From contig JALMGJ010000005.1 of the NCBI GenBank assembly GCA_023362775.1, positions 68,035,463 to 68,099,462 on the forward strand: 64,000 nt of DNA, in the 5' to 3' direction. This document shows, piece by piece, positions 45,207 through 57,208 of this stretch. How positions within the stretch are numbered: position 1 is the stretch's first letter; every line of letters starts with the position of its first letter. The DNA comes from Charina bottae. Lineage: Eukaryota; Chordata; Lepidosauria; Squamata; Charinaidae. The position numbers and the translations under genes were made by a program. The notes beneath the pieces were generated by a model. The model was not told the DNA's origin. It made no database searches and saw nothing but the letters and a program-made list of their open reading frames with translations.

Positions 45207-46036
45207 CATGTGCCATTCTTATGCCTTGTTTATGTATTGAGAACCTCACAAATATGCTAGCACAATGCCAGTGCAATTTTGACTGATTTTTTGCAGGAAC
45301 CATTCCCTATGTTTTGAACTCCCTGCAAACAAGTGTTTTAGAATCAGCATGTGATTTGTTTATATTAGTTAGGTACCTACACTGTTTTACAGCATTCATC
45401 AACAATGAAATGGTTATGTAACAGGCCTAAGGGCCAGGATGGAAAACATGTGGCCTACAGCTTTAAGATATTGCTGACCTGTACTTCAGGGGAGTCTTAA
45501 GGAGGTTTGGGGAGTCAAAAAAAGTTAAGGTGGCAGGCATGATTCTGGATTGAAGCCCCACCCCCTTTTTATGCACATATAATATGCATAAAGAGAGGCA
45601 GGGCTTCAATCGCATGATTGCATCTGTCATTTTGACATTCCCCTCTCCGCCCCCGCCCCCAGACACCCTGCTATAACTCCCTTCATTAATTCAAAGCAGG
45701 AGTAATGGTGAAGGATGCTGTAAGTTGGAGTTCCAAAACATCTGGATAGCTATGAGTTTTCTACCCTTATCAAAAATTTAGTCATATAAACTAGAATGTT
45801 TCACTTTATAAATGGTAGGCCATTTATGGTATCACTAGTTTCAAGTGATTTCTTGTATTTCAAGTGATTTCTGCATGGGATGTGGAACCGCAAGTCCAAA
45901 TCTATTTTGGGAAAGTGAAAATAGTGATATTTAGTGATGAGAGCTATTTTGATGTTTCCCATTGGATTCAGTGAAAATGAGTTATCTGTGCATAGAATTT
46001 CAGAATCCTTGTAGAAATTAAAGGACTTCTGATTTT
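45207..46036. other. Non-coding stretch
   Basis: No gene recognised. The C/G-rich patch at 45640-45665 and the 'ttggagttccaaaacatctgg' scrap at 45715-45765 are the only notable items. Confidence 0.45.
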
Positions 46037-47640
46037 TTGTTGTTGTTCAGTCGTTTAGTTGTGTCCGACTCTTCGTGACCTCATGGACCATAGCATGCCA
46101 GGCCTTCCTGTCCTCCACTGTTTCCCGGAGTTTACTCAAATTCATGTTCATTACATTAGTGATGCAATCTAACCATCTCATCCTCTGCCGTCCCCTTCTC
46201 CTTTTGCCTTCAGTCTTTCCCAGCATCAGGGTCTTTTCCAGTGAGTCCTCTCTTCGCATTAGGTGGCCAAAGTATTTGAGCTTCAGCTTCAGTATCTGTC
46301 CTTCCAATGAGCAGTCAGGGTTGATTTCCTTTAGGATTGACTGATTTGACCTCCTTGCAGTCCAAGGGACTCTTAAGAGTCTTCTCCAGCACCACAGTTC
46401 GAAAGCATCAATTCTTCGGCGCTCAGCCTTCCTTATGGTCCAACTCTCACAGCCATACATTACTACTGGAAAAACCATAGCTTTGATTATACGGACCTTT
46501 GTTGGCAAGGTGATGTCTCTGCTTTTTAATATACTGTCTAGGTTTGCCATAGCTTTCCTCCCAAGGAGCAAGCGTCTTTTAATTTCATGGCTGCAGTCAC
46601 CGTCTGCGGTGATCTTGGAGCCCAAGAAAATAAAATCTGTCACTGCTTCCATTTCTTCCCCTTCTATTTGCCAGGATGTGATGGGACCAGATGCCATGAT
46701 CTGAGTTTTTTTAATGTTGAGTTTCAAGCCAGCTTTTGCACTCTCCTCTTTCACCTTCATCAAGAGGCTCTTTAGTTCCTCTTCACTTTCTGCCATTAGG
46801 GTGGTATCATCTGCATATCTGAGGTTGTTGATATTTCTCCCGGCAATCTTAACTCTGGCTTGTGATTCATCCAGCCCGACATTTCTCATGCTGTACTCTG
46901 CATATAAGTTAAATAAGCAGGGTGATAATATACAGCCTTGTTGTACTCCTTTCCCAATTTTGAACCAATCGGTTGTTCCATGTCCAGTTCTAACTGTTGC
47001 TTCTTGACCCGCATACAGGTTTCTCAGGAGACAGGTAAGATGGTCTGGTACTCCCATCTCTTTAAGAATTTGCCACAGTTTGTTGTGATCCACACAATCA
47101 AAGGCTTTAGCGTAGTCAATGAAGCAGAAGTAGATGTTTTTCTGGAACTCTCTTGCTTTTTCCATGATCCAGCGAATGTTGGCAATGTGATCTCTAGTTC
47201 CTCTGCCTCTTCGAAACCCAGCTTGCACTTCTGGTAGTTCTCGGTTCACATACTGCTGAAGCCTAGCTTGTAGGATTTTGAGCATAACCTTGCTAGCATG
47301 TGAAATGAGCGCAATTGTACGGTAGTTTGAACATTCTTTGGCATTGCCCTTCTTTGGAATTGGAACGTAAACTGACCTTTTCCAATCCTGTGGCCACTGT
47401 TGAGTTTTCCAAATTTGTTGGCATATTGAGTGCAGCACTTTAACAGCACCATCTTTTAGGATTTTAAATAGTTCCGCTGGGATACTGTCTTCTCCGCTAG
47501 CTTTGTTGTTAGTAATGCTTCCTAAGGCCCACTTGACTTCACTCTCTAGGATGTCTGGCTCAAGGTCAATGACCACACCATCATATTTATAAGGGACATT
47601 AAGATCTTTCTTGTATAGTTCTTCTGTGTATTCTGTTTCA
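46037..47640 (-). mobile_element. BovB/RTE LINE, 5'-truncated
   Basis: A 1.6-kb minus-strand copy of the C-terminal half of BovB. Its 3' end reads 'agagtcggacacaactaaac' and then an ACAAC tail. Homology starts at about 47640, just before 'YTEELYKKDL', so the APE endonuclease and the N-terminal third are missing. No target duplication was found. The frame is open, implying recent insertion. BovB is the LINE known for patchy spread between squamates and ruminants. Confidence 0.93.
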
Positions 47641-47657
47641 GCGTACTTTATTTGCAA
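46047..47657 (-). CDS. BovB ORF2 C-terminal half: reverse transcriptase, no endonuclease
   Basis: 536 codons without a stop. The first ~8 residues, including the M, come from flanking DNA, so the start is not genuine. RT blocks in order: 'NKASGEDSIPAELFK' (51-65), 'NYRTIALISHASKVM' (111-125), 'FIDYAKAFD' with catalytic D181, 'GVQQGCILSPCLF' (237-249), and YADD at 281-284. The C-terminal region has 'MYGCESWTIRKAE', 'KLKYFGHLMRR' and 'RTQLND' at the end. Full-length BovB ORF2 is roughly twice as long and carries an APE domain. Without it this copy cannot prime its own insertion. Confidence 0.93.
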   Translation of the reverse strand: MQIKYAETEYTEELYKKDLNVPYKYDGVVIDLEPDILESEVKWALGSITNNKASGEDSIPAELFKILKDGAVKVLHSICQQIWKTQQWPQDWKRSVYVPIPKKGNAKECSNYRTIALISHASKVMLKILQARLQQYVNRELPEVQAGFRRGRGTRDHIANIRWIMEKAREFQKNIYFCFIDYAKAFDCVDHNKLWQILKEMGVPDHLTCLLRNLYAGQEATVRTGHGTTDWFKIGKGVQQGCILSPCLFNLYAEYSMRNVGLDESQARVKIAGRNINNLRYADDTTLMAESEEELKSLLMKVKEESAKAGLKLNIKKTQIMASGPITSWQIEGEEMEAVTDFIFLGSKITADGDCSHEIKRRLLLGRKAMANLDSILKSRDITLPTKVRIIKAMVFPVVMYGCESWTIRKAERRRIDAFELWCWRRLLRVPWTARRSNQSILKEINPDCSLEGQILKLKLKYFGHLMRREDSLEKTLMLGKTEGKRRRGRQRMRWLDCITNVMNMNLSKLRETVEDRKAWHAMVHEVTKSRTQLND

Positions 47658-48059
47658 ATAGCAAGAACTGGTGTCTGTTGAATTTCTTAATGTGTTACTT
47701 ATGGCTAATAAATATAGTTTAGATTCAAGATTTGATTCCTAATCTATTTTCCCTGTATGAGGTAAATGAGCAATATTAATGTGAATGTCAAATATTTTCC
47801 TTGATAAAGAAGCAGTATATTTTCTCCTGCATATCTACATGCACACATAAATACATAAAATATGACAATAATTTCTACTTGTCATAAGAAGACAAAGCAT
47901 CCAGCCAGGTTGTTTTAGTTAAACATATTATTAGAACAACCCTCTAGGATTGCTTGTTTTCTCATTTGCAATATAATAAAAGATTTATTATAGTTATTCT
48001 TTTTGATTAATAGAATACTTTTGTCACTTGATTAATATCTTATCTCAGCCATAGAATAA
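47641..48059. other. Non-coding stretch
   Basis: AT-rich sequence, nothing classified. Confidence 0.45.
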
Positions 48060-48560
48060 CTAAATTAAACTGAGCTGCATCCTCCCCTTTTGATTTGTTA
48101 AATGCTTCATTTCCATGCATTGACTTATTAAAAGCCTTTACTATTTTGTTGGGTCATTTTTGTCATGTATTTTAACTGTTTTTCCCTTAATGTTATAAAA
48201 TGTTTATTTTATAAGGTGCACGTGTTTTATAAATGAATTTTTCATTCAAACTATTTCTTTGTCAACATTTTTCTGGGAAATCTATGTAAATTAAATGTGC
48301 ATGCAAATACACATTAAATTCAATACTATCAGAAATGCTGGTATCATCATTCTTGAATTTCAAAATTAAGTGCAAGCCTATGAGGCTAAATTAAGAGTTG
48401 TCTTCAGTATGATTATATTATTTGATATAATTTAATCCAGTTTGCCTCATCAAATGAATGGAGCATAAGTCATTTAATTAAGCAGATCAAAGATAAAATT
48501 AAATAGCATTCTGTAATCATATATTTTCTGTCAGCTGCCATTCATGATCTTCTATATCAT
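48060..48560. promoter_or_regulatory. Possible conserved non-coding element (enhancer-like)
   Basis: 500 bp free of transposon words, with a TCF/LEF-like 'agatcaaag' (48484), octamer-like 'catgcaaat' (48300), several TTTATAAA/TAATTAA words ('tcatttaattaagc') and 'cagctgcc' E-box-like sites. Its texture matches vertebrate developmental enhancers. It ends at the TTTC microsatellite. Conservation is inferred only. Confidence 0.35.
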
Positions 48561-48573
48561 TCAGTTCATGAAA

Positions 48574-48575
48574 TT

Positions 48576-48642
<67 letters not shown>
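48574..48642. repeat. (TTTC)n microsatellite
   Basis: About 17 perfect TTTC units. Pure and long, so probably polymorphic. Confidence 0.97.
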
Positions 48643-49735
48643 GGGGGTATGGCTGTATTGCTACAAAATTTTTAAAAGCCAAGAATCCAGGTTTATTAAA
48701 CCACAATGTGACCTAAGATGTGTACTTGTGGTGTGTGCTTCATTCTCCCATTTGTGTGTGCAAGCTGGAGAAAACCTCAAGCATGGATACATTTAATATT
48801 AAGTCCAAACTTGTGTTTATTGTACCCAAATAAATTTTATAATATTTTAAAGCCAGGAACAAATCTTGGTTTCAAGCTAGGTTATTACCCTTATTTGCAT
48901 GTGTACTAGAAACTAGAAACTCATCCATTCAGTTTCTGATAAATTCAGTTTCTATAACTTTCTATCCATCTGTTTTTAAGATACTGTGACCCAAGTTATT
49001 GTCAACACTTTTATATGTTTATTTATCTGTAAAGATACCTAATGTTATCTTTATTGAAAGAGTAGCCACTCTGGAAAGCAGTATTATTTTAGAGGGCTGG
49101 GAGGAAAGGATTAACAAACAGGGGCAATGCAGAAGTGAGGGGCAATGTTTTAAATCTTTAGTGGTAATTGTTCAAGATCCTCAATCGGCGACCAGTCAAA
49201 TGAAAATGAGATCAGTGATACCTCCTAATCCTTTATTTCATAGCCATTCGCAGATGAGGAAGTGGGGACAACAAACTAGTATTATTAAAATATTCATTTT
49301 TTTGTTTTTGTTATGTCTGAGTTGATCTTGTTTTGTTCAGCAAAAGATTATTATAAGGCCAAGGTGTAATAGTGCATCCAGATGTAGGCTAAGATTCTCA
49401 ATCTATGTGAGGCTAGCTCCCATAGAAGGTGGTGGGACTGACTTCTGATAGCTGTTAGTCATTTCCTGAAGACAGACAAACTATTTCTTCAGCCATTTGC
49501 ATGAAATAATTCTACATGGTTGCAAGATGGCAAACATTTGTTGGAATAACTAAATTGTCCACAGTAAGAGTAGAGCTTATTTTCTAACTTCTGACTGCCG
49601 TAGTTTGTCCTATTCAATAAATGTTTGAAAATGCCTGCCTGGTCAAAGTATTTACCAAAACAGCTAAGCCTACAGAACGGTCTTCATTTCCTGGTTCTGC
49701 TTTGTTTTCCTGGCTGCTTCTATGTAGTCTGGCAA
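48643..49735. other. Non-coding stretch
   Basis: No gene or classified repeat. Confidence 0.45.
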
Positions 49736-49739
49736 ACGA

Positions 49740-49992
49740 TTCTGGTAGGCTCCTCCCACTGAAGGTGATTCATTGAACTCACTGGATATGGGCCCAACAG
49801 CAGCAGAACTTATAGTGGCCTACGGGGATCTTCCTTGTTCCCACCTGGGTTTGTTTTCTCTGCCCTCTTTGTTTTGTGTTTCTTGTATTGTTATTTGTTT
49901 TTAAAGGTTTTTAACAATTTGTAAACCGCCCAGAGTCACTGAGAATTGGGTGGCATATAAATTTAATAAATTATTATTATTTATTATTATTT
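49740..49992 (+). mobile_element. L2/CR1-like LINE 3' UTR and tail
   Basis: Pyrimidine-rich 3' UTR followed by 'taaaccgcccagagtcact' and 'ttgggtggcatataaattt', ending in ATT repeats. Diverged from the 24840 copy. Confidence 0.65.
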
Positions 49993-51542
49993 GCCTCCTG
50001 GATCAAAATTCTGGATGTGCATTCAGTACAATGTGTTCCTGACTGTCAAATAGGTAATGTATAAAAACTTCAGGGATCTGATAGCAGTGTCCTACTCCAA
50101 GACTAACTAGTTCTTCTGCTTTCATGAAATTAAATCCTGAGGAAGGGAAGGACCACCTATTCTTTGGGAGATAAACTGGTTATCTTCTTAGATTAAGGAT
50201 ATGCTTTTGGTGGAGAGCTTATGGCTGTGTTTTCATCAATAGGGATACTGGCAGCTGGGTTTGTGATGGGCATGTAGATTACGTGATGAATTGCCCACTT
50301 CATGCAACATTTATAAATATTACGCATCACCGAAGTGGCCAAATAGATAGTGCTGGGGCATCATAGGCAAGGCATCAGCAATATGGGAAAAATTAATTTT
50401 GAAGACCTAGAAGGTAATTTCTAATAATGGTGCCTTGAAAAATTGGGAGGTAATCCGGGATTTAGTCTTAAATACATGTTTCTAGTTGTTTACCATTATG
50501 GTATTACATTTCCTAAATAAGAACAAAAAATTTAACATAACCTTGCATAAAGTAAATGCCACTGTAGGAAACTAAATAAATAATTCTACAGTTGGATATC
50601 AAGTGGGTCAAGGAGTACTAAAGGAGGATAGGAGACTGCAGGGAGCTTAGTTAATTCTTTTTGTCTTTTTTCATTATGGAAGATGAAGGATAAATGCATG
50701 TGCCTCAATGTTTATTTTTAGAATCAGAAGAGCAGAGATGAATACTTGTGACCTGTAATTGAGTTCTTTATTAGTTTTCTCCAATCTAGTGCTGCTGAGA
50801 TGTGTCATAATCCCAATCAATATGGTCATTATTAATGATGTGGAAAAAACTATAGTTTTTCTTCTACTTTTATATTAAATCCTGGATCATCCAGTTGAGC
50901 TGAGTAATAGAAGATTCTATAGAGGCAAAAGGAAATATTTAATATAGATTATTAAAGCAATAGCCAACTAAGAGGCCTCAGAACTAGTATGCTTATGAAT
51001 ACCACTCTCTTGGCCACAGAGGTAGGAATATATTGTTGCATTGTTTGAGGGCTTCCTTCAATATGGTTAGCCAATTTCAGAATAGAATGCTGGATTGGAG
51101 AGACTTTTGGAATGATTTATTATAACTCTTTTTATGATTAATCTAGATTTTGGGTCTGTGTGCATAGGAATCTATAAAGATATTTATGAGGCCTTCAATA
51201 ACTATTGTAATTTATAATCTGGCCTAAACTGAGGGCTTAGCTCTGACTTTCTGTTGACATCTCTGTGTCTCTAAATCTCATGGCAAAGTCTACATTCTTT
51301 CCTTAAGCCCTTCACACCTGACTTAATGTTAAAAATATTCAGGAATTTTTAGATTGCAATTCCAATAGTTTCTAAAATTTCATCACAAGATAATATCTGT
51401 TCCCAAGTCAGGAAGTGGAAGAGATTTGGTGGCAACCACAAATTCTGGTTGGTTACAAATCAAAATAACCAACCACCTATTAGAAGGATTGATGAATGAA
51501 AAAATATATAAATTCACGATTTTCACCTATTTTTTGTCCAAT
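49993..51542. other. Non-coding stretch
   Basis: No gene or classified repeat. Confidence 0.45.
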
Positions 51543-51553
51543 TAACGATATAT

Positions 51554-51784
51554 GCACTAGCCCCAGCTCTTGCCAACCTAGCAATTCGAAAGCATGCAAA
51601 TGCAAGTAGATTAATAGGTACCACTTTGGTGGGAAGGTAACAGCGTTCCACGTGCGTCATGCTGGCCACATGACCGTGAAAGTGTCTTCGGACAACGCTG
51701 GCTCTTCGGCTGAGAAACGGAGATGAGCACCGGCCCCTAGAGTCGGACACGACTGCACAAATGTGCGGGGGGAACCTTTACCTT
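51554..51784 (+). mobile_element. Sauria SINE, 5'-truncated
   Basis: 231 bp starting in mid-body at 'gcactagccccagctcttgc', so the tRNA head with A and B boxes is missing. The remaining body, the 'agagtcggacacgact' BovB-like segment and the ACCTTT tail agree with the copies at 40241 and 60071. Flanking 11-bp repeats taacgatatat/taaccatatat (51543-51553 and 51785-51795) differ at one base. Lacking a pol III promoter, it is a dead-on-arrival copy. Confidence 0.9.
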
Positions 51785-52173
51785 TAACCATATATGAACA
51801 GGCATATATATATAGACACATTTGTTAAAATTTACCTTTTAAAAAAACCAATAGTTAAAGCAAAAATATGATTATTTTTTAAATTTTCATCTGCAAAAGA
51901 TGATTGAGGGGTAGCTTCCCAGTTCTGTGCTAAGGAAAGGATGAAGTAAAAAAGATTGTAAAGAATCCATATTCTTTACATTTGAAAACATTATTTGAGA
52001 ATGTTAACATGTAGAATAACAAGTGGAATTGGCAGCTGTATAAGGAGAGTTATATATACAGAAATCCTGAAAGCAAGCGTTGTCTATTTTCTTCGCAAAG
52101 AACAGGAATGAATTGTATAGCTAGAATGTAAACCCCATGATTTAGTTTTCCATGTTGGTTTTTTTGGCAACAT

Positions 52174-52535
52174 CATTATTATTGTTGTTGTTGTTGCTGT
52201 TGTTGTTGTTGTTATTATTATTATTTTATTTACTTAATTTTTATCCCGCCTTTATTATTTTTATAAATAACTCAAGGCGGCGAACATACCTAATACTCCT
52301 TCCTCCTCCTATTTTCCCCACAACAACAACCCTGTGAGGTGAGTTGGGCTGAGAGAGAGTGACTGGCCCAAGGTCACCCAGCCAGCTTTCATGCCTAAGG
52401 CGGGACTAGAACTCTCAGTCTCCTGGTTTGCCATTGGCTCCTTCCTAGGGCTGAGAGACAGGGACTGGCCCAAGGTCACCCAGCCGGCTTTCATGCCTAA
52501 GGCAAGACTAGAACTCACAGACTCCTTGTTTCTAG
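52174..52535 (-). mobile_element. MIR/CORE-SINE-like element with internal duplication
   Basis: Its 3' end lies at the left: an ATT/GTT microsatellite (52174-52227), then 'tatcccgcctttattattt' and 'ctcaaggcggcgaac'. The core 'gagtgactggcccaaggtc' ... 'gactagaactctcagtctcc' occurs twice in tandem (52346-52447 and 52448-52532, offset 102 bp). The same core occurs singly at 22006-22205. Confidence 0.65.
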
Positions 52536-53138
52536 CCCAGCATTACCTTCTTCTGAAATGTTTTCTTAATCAGTGTTTTCAGTCCATTTTGCAGCCCTTG
52601 GGTCTCCTGGATTAGGTCTCCCATCTAAGTACTAATGAACTCCAACCCGGCTTAGCTTTTTCAAGACTGGCCAAGGGGATCTAGGTGCTGCCACCTGCTG
52701 TGACTATTTGTGAAATCACTGTTGTTAAATGGGGGACAACTTGTCCAAATCAGAATTTGAATTAAATAATAAGAAATAGTTAGCTCAGGCAATCATGCAC
52801 TTTTAAAAAAAGAAATAAGGTTATTTGGCAAATACAAGCATGCTGGGAAATGGTACTTCAAATTAGAGAACAGAAAAACAGCTCAATCCAGCCCGCAGCC
52901 CAATATAAATTTGAATAGAAGAAATCACCTATGCCAAATAAAGGAGGGAGGCACAATGAGGACAGCATAACTAAGTTGCTATCTTAAGATAGTTTGACTA
53001 CCTACATTTCTCCCTGCCTACAATATGGTGAATTCTAGAATCACATGGCCACTCTTTCCCAAAGTTCCTAGAACTTCTACTTCCTCTACTACTTAATAAA
53101 TATTAAGTCCAGTATAGTTGATCCCTTAATTTCATCTT
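52536..53138. other. Non-coding stretch
   Basis: Nothing classified. Confidence 0.4.
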
Positions 53139-53139
53139 C

Positions 53140-53220
53140 CACCACCCAGAGTCGCTCCTTGAGTGGGATGGGTAGTGACTAAATTTGAAGAATGAATGCA
53201 TGCATGCATGCATGCAAGCA
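53140..53220 (+). mobile_element. L2/CR1-like LINE tail with GCAT repeat
   Basis: 'caccacccagagtcgctcc' and 'gtgggatgggtagtgac', then a GAAT tail turning into (TGCA)n at 53198-53216. Confidence 0.6.
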
Positions 53221-53341
53221 GATTGCTGAGCTGATACAAATAAGAATTATACTCAAATGTTTCTCTAACCTTCTTGATCTATTGGGAGGCGGTAACATTT
53301 AGGACTGAGATTATTTTCGTACCAGGACTCAATAGTATAAA

Positions 53342-53344
<3 letters not shown>

Positions 53345-53380
<36 letters not shown>

Positions 53381-53398
53381 ATATATACACACACACAC
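53345..53398. repeat. (GT)n ... (AC)n microsatellite hairpin
   Basis: Seventeen GT units, a short 'acatatat' centre and seven AC units, so the two halves can pair with each other. Confidence 0.93.
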
Positions 53399-54070
53399 TC
53401 AAAACTGAGGCATCCTCATTGGTTCACTGGAAAGGAGGCACCTCTTCAGTGCGGCTCAACAACTGAAGCAAATTCCTTTAATCTTATTGAAGGAGACACA
53501 CAGATATGATTTATTTTTTTACTTACAGTCATAGACCAACATTCCATGCAATACATCAAACAACAATGCATGTAATAAAAATTAAAATATTAAAAAGTAA
53601 ATAATATTAATAATATATTAAACGTGTATGCCTCTCAATGACTCTGAGTGGCTCACAACAATCAAACAAAGGTTTGGCTGGTTTCTGTTCAGATTGTATA
53701 AATATATGGCTAATTACCTTGTGAATTAATTAATAAAGGAAAGGCATAAGCAGTGGGACTCTTGCATTGCATTCCTCTTTGGCAATGTTCACGTTTTAGC
53801 AATTTCTCCAACCTTTAGCCTGGCTGCTTTTTCCTGAATAAAATTATGTTAAAATATAGCCATGCATATTCCCCTGTTTGACCTTAGATTGGCTCAATAG
53901 ATTAGCTAATGAGGCAGTGAACTTTCTCAATAAGATAGATTGATTTTATGGATTGGAAATTGCTGCTAACAATGTACAGTCAGTTTGTAAAATGTAACAA
54001 CCAGACAAATTTACAAAAATGTATCTGAAGTTAGTATTACATCAAGCTTATAAGAGTAATCTTAAAACAT
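53399..54070. other. Non-coding stretch
   Basis: No gene. The part at 53510-53700 looks like a decayed LINE tail in minus orientation ('gactctgagtggctcacaac'). Confidence 0.4.
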
Positions 54071-54071
54071 G

Positions 54072-54930
54072 CGCTGTCGAAGAGCAGGTGGCAGTCATGG
54101 CTAGGAGGGCCTTTGCACAGCTTCATGTTGTGTGCCAATTGCACCTGTTCCTCAATCAGAAGGCTCTGCTCACGGTCACTCATGCCCTGGTCACCTCCTG
54201 GATTACTATAATGCGCTCTGCACGGGGATGCCCTTGAAGAGTATCTTGAAGCTTCAGCTGGTACAGAATGTGGCAGCATTGGCAATTATGTGTGCCCCTA
54301 GAGCGGCACACATTACACCCCATTCTGCGAGCTGCATTGGCTGCCAGGTTGCTTCTGGGTACAATTCAAGGTGCTGTTTTTGACTTTTAAAACCCTTCAT
54401 GGCATGGGGCTAGATTATTTGAGGGACCGCCTCTTCCCGATTATATCTGCCCATGCCATCAGGTCTAACAGAAGTAGTATGTTGTGGGTCCCGTCTGCCA
54501 AAGAGTTACATCTGGCTGGACCCAGGAGATGGGTCTTTTCTGTCATGGCACCCGCCCTGTGGAACATCATCCCCCCCCCCCCCAAAGTGAGACTGGCCCC
54601 ATCTCTGCCAACCTTCCAGAAGTCCCTCAAAACTTGGTTGTGTCAACAGGTCTGGGGGTCTCAAGGGAATGGTGATCTGATGAAGTGGCTCCATTGTTCA
54701 TAATATCTGACGCTCTCTCCTAGCCTTCTAATAATAAGTTTAATTGTTGTATTTGTTGAATGCTTTTTAAAATTGTTTTTATGGTTTGATTGTATGTCGC
54801 CCAGAGTCATTTTTTTTGTTTTTTTTATTTATTTATGTTTCGACTTCTATCACCGCACCATCTCCCCCAAGGGGACTCTGGGCGGTTTTGTGAGATGGGC
54901 AGCCATATAAATATGATTGATTGAAAGTCC
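54072..54930 (+). pseudogene. L2/CR1-like LINE: ORF2 C-terminus, 3' UTR and tail
   Basis: Frames at 54132-54383 and 54371-54703 give 'LLDYYNALCTGMPLKS', 'LQLVQNVAA', 'TFKTLHGMGLDYLRDRLFP', 'GPRRWVFSVMAPALWNIIP' and 'SLPTFQKSLKTWL'. This is the C-terminal region of L2/CR1-type ORF2 downstream of the RT. At least two frameshifts break it. The 3' UTR leads to 'gtcgcccagagtca', where an inverted copy of the same tail (about 54810-54887) interrupts before 'gagatgggcagccatataaa'. The RT segment at 63720 overlaps its start. Confidence 0.85.
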
Positions 54931-57073
54931 TTGTGGTTGGGAAGCTGATAGGACTTCACATCCTCGACAAAGGTGATTTTTTTAAAAAAAAAACTAAAAT
55001 CCATCTTGGCATGAGCCATGACCACCACAGCTGTAAGAAAGGGGGACTAAGTTTGAGACCTTGTTCCCAGGTCGACTTGAGGCAATGCTGGCCAATGGTT
55101 GACATTTGGAGGCTGGTTGCTGAAACATATCTCTTGGATCATTAAGTGTTGTACTCAGTGCGGCAAAGCATGCTAGGAGTTAGTTAATGTAGCAAAATGA
55201 GGTCCACTGAGACTCCACTGAGTTCCCACACGCTATCATGTTGATCAGGGCAGACAGCAGGTGGAAAAGAGGAAGGGCAGCCTGGCATGGGAATGATTCA
55301 TCTCCTCCTGCTTCCTCAGCCTGCTTGCTGTTTATTGCCTTGACTGTGATTTATTTAAAACACTGTCTTTGTGCTTGAGCTTTGCAGAGTATCAAAGGCC
55401 AAGTCCCAGTCCCAAACAGATTGTAGATGGAAATGTGGCAGAGATGTGGCATCATAAAGGGAGTCGTGGGGAGTGGGGAGAGAAAAGGATTTCTTATGGT
55501 ACTTTATGAACAATGCATACTGTACGGTGGTGACCTAAGAAAGATCTTGTGTTCTCTCTCTTGCCCTTTTGCCACTATCATTTTTTATTCATGGGTTGTA
55601 TCATAGAAATTCATTTATGATTTTAGGGGTCATGTACCACAATGTTTGAGAACTCGTGCCTCAGCTAACAACAAATAGCTGGGAAGTAAAGCAGAGACAG
55701 GCTCTATCAAAAGTTCAAGAGTTATCCACAGAGTCAAAAGAAGAGCAAGATTAGGGTACAAATTGGTCTGGCTCCAATTTGCTAGTTGTGGGATTGAGCA
55801 AGGTTTCCAGCAGCTAGTCAGAGGAACCCACAGGATGAAGGTTGCTGAAGGTCCCACCAATGAGGAAATGCCATCTGCAAAAAACCTTAGTGATGCCCTC
55901 CACCTTTGGAACCGATAATATAGATAATATTAAAACAGAGAATATAAAACAGATGATATAGTTACCAGGCTTCAAACTTCCACTCCAAAGCAGCTGGATC
56001 ACATTGGCTTTGTTCAGGAGCAACAACAATTTCTAAATAAACCATTGCTTCCGAGGAGACTTTCAATTATCTGGCTCTCACCTTGCTCTCACCATCTCTC
56101 CTGAAGAACTGGAGGTATTTTGTGAAATCCTAAGTGAGATCAGGGCTGCAGAAACTTTTACAGCAGGGGCAGTTCTTGCTTGCTTGTCCTTCTGGGGTCT
56201 AACTCTTGACTCCATCAGTCTCCAAGGCCTGTCCTGGATCTTCCTCATCCTCTGAGGATGTGTCTTCTGTGGGGGGCTGAAAAGCTTATAGTAAAATTAG
56301 CTGGGTCTCAGTCTGTCCCAGCAAACTGCTCCTCAGACATGTTGGTACCATTCTTTAGATACAATTTCCCTACAGGGAGATCTGATTACTTCCCCCAATG
56401 GGCTTCAGAAAAGAACTTCCCTACACAGGACAGCAATGCAGCAGAATAAATGGCTTACTTGACTCCGCGTGCTAATTTCAGGGACTGACTCACTTACTTT
56501 ATTTTTTTACCATATTGGCAGATGGTTTCCACAGATGTATCTCACAGCTTCCATCAGCAGTTTACTATTCCTGAATGAGATTGTTTTATCTTGTCCCATA
56601 AACACAAACTTATTGGATGAGATATAGAGTATAGCCTGATTCAGAAGGAGGCTCTTCGGGGTTTTTTTTTACCCTTGCAATTGGGACTGGTTGGTTTTTT
56701 TTTTACTTACTATATTTTGCTGTTCCAAAAAAATATGATGTCCTTTGTTCTTTCTTTCTCCTAAGGGCATTCAATATTTACCTTTTTATAGTAGTGTTTT
56801 ACATGGTATCATTAGCAAGTATCCTTCCCTCGGGTCTGCAGGGTCACTAGTTTGCATATGTAAATCTGAAAGGTACTCACTTTCATATTGTAACTTTACC
56901 ATCTGTGGTTTATGGTGCATTATATGACGTATCTTGTCTTTTACAGGATCAAAGTGATCTTGCAACAGGACATTTCATTCCTTGGAAGAACTTGATTCTT
57001 CCTACATCCTTTCTGAACTCTGCATCCTTACTGAATCATACCCTACACATGGGGGTTTTTTTTGGGGGGGGGA
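54931..57073. other. Non-coding stretch
   Basis: No gene or classified repeat. 55140-55180 and 55620-55660 have weak transposon-like words only. Confidence 0.45.
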
Positions 57074-57177
57074 GCTAAATGACAATGTAAATGTCTTGAT
57101 GCAAATGACATAATTATTCACTTCCATCATGTGCATAGAGTTCCCCGTTGGGGGAGATGGGCGGTCATATAAATTGA

Positions 57178-57208
<31 letters not shown>

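Noticed and set aside
44957..45286. 109-codon + strand frame near a CpG-rich patch, possibly a promoter-proximal exon
   Set aside because: It is antisense to the 5' end of L1-like element B and crosses its TSD.
46047..47657. Host gene encoding a 536-residue protein
   Set aside because: RT motifs, the BovB-specific C-terminus and the 3' tail identify it as a LINE. The ATG is in flanking DNA.
46000..47700. A target-site duplication for the BovB copy
   Set aside because: No convincing repeat of the left flank (ending 'ggacttctgatttttt') was found near 47640.
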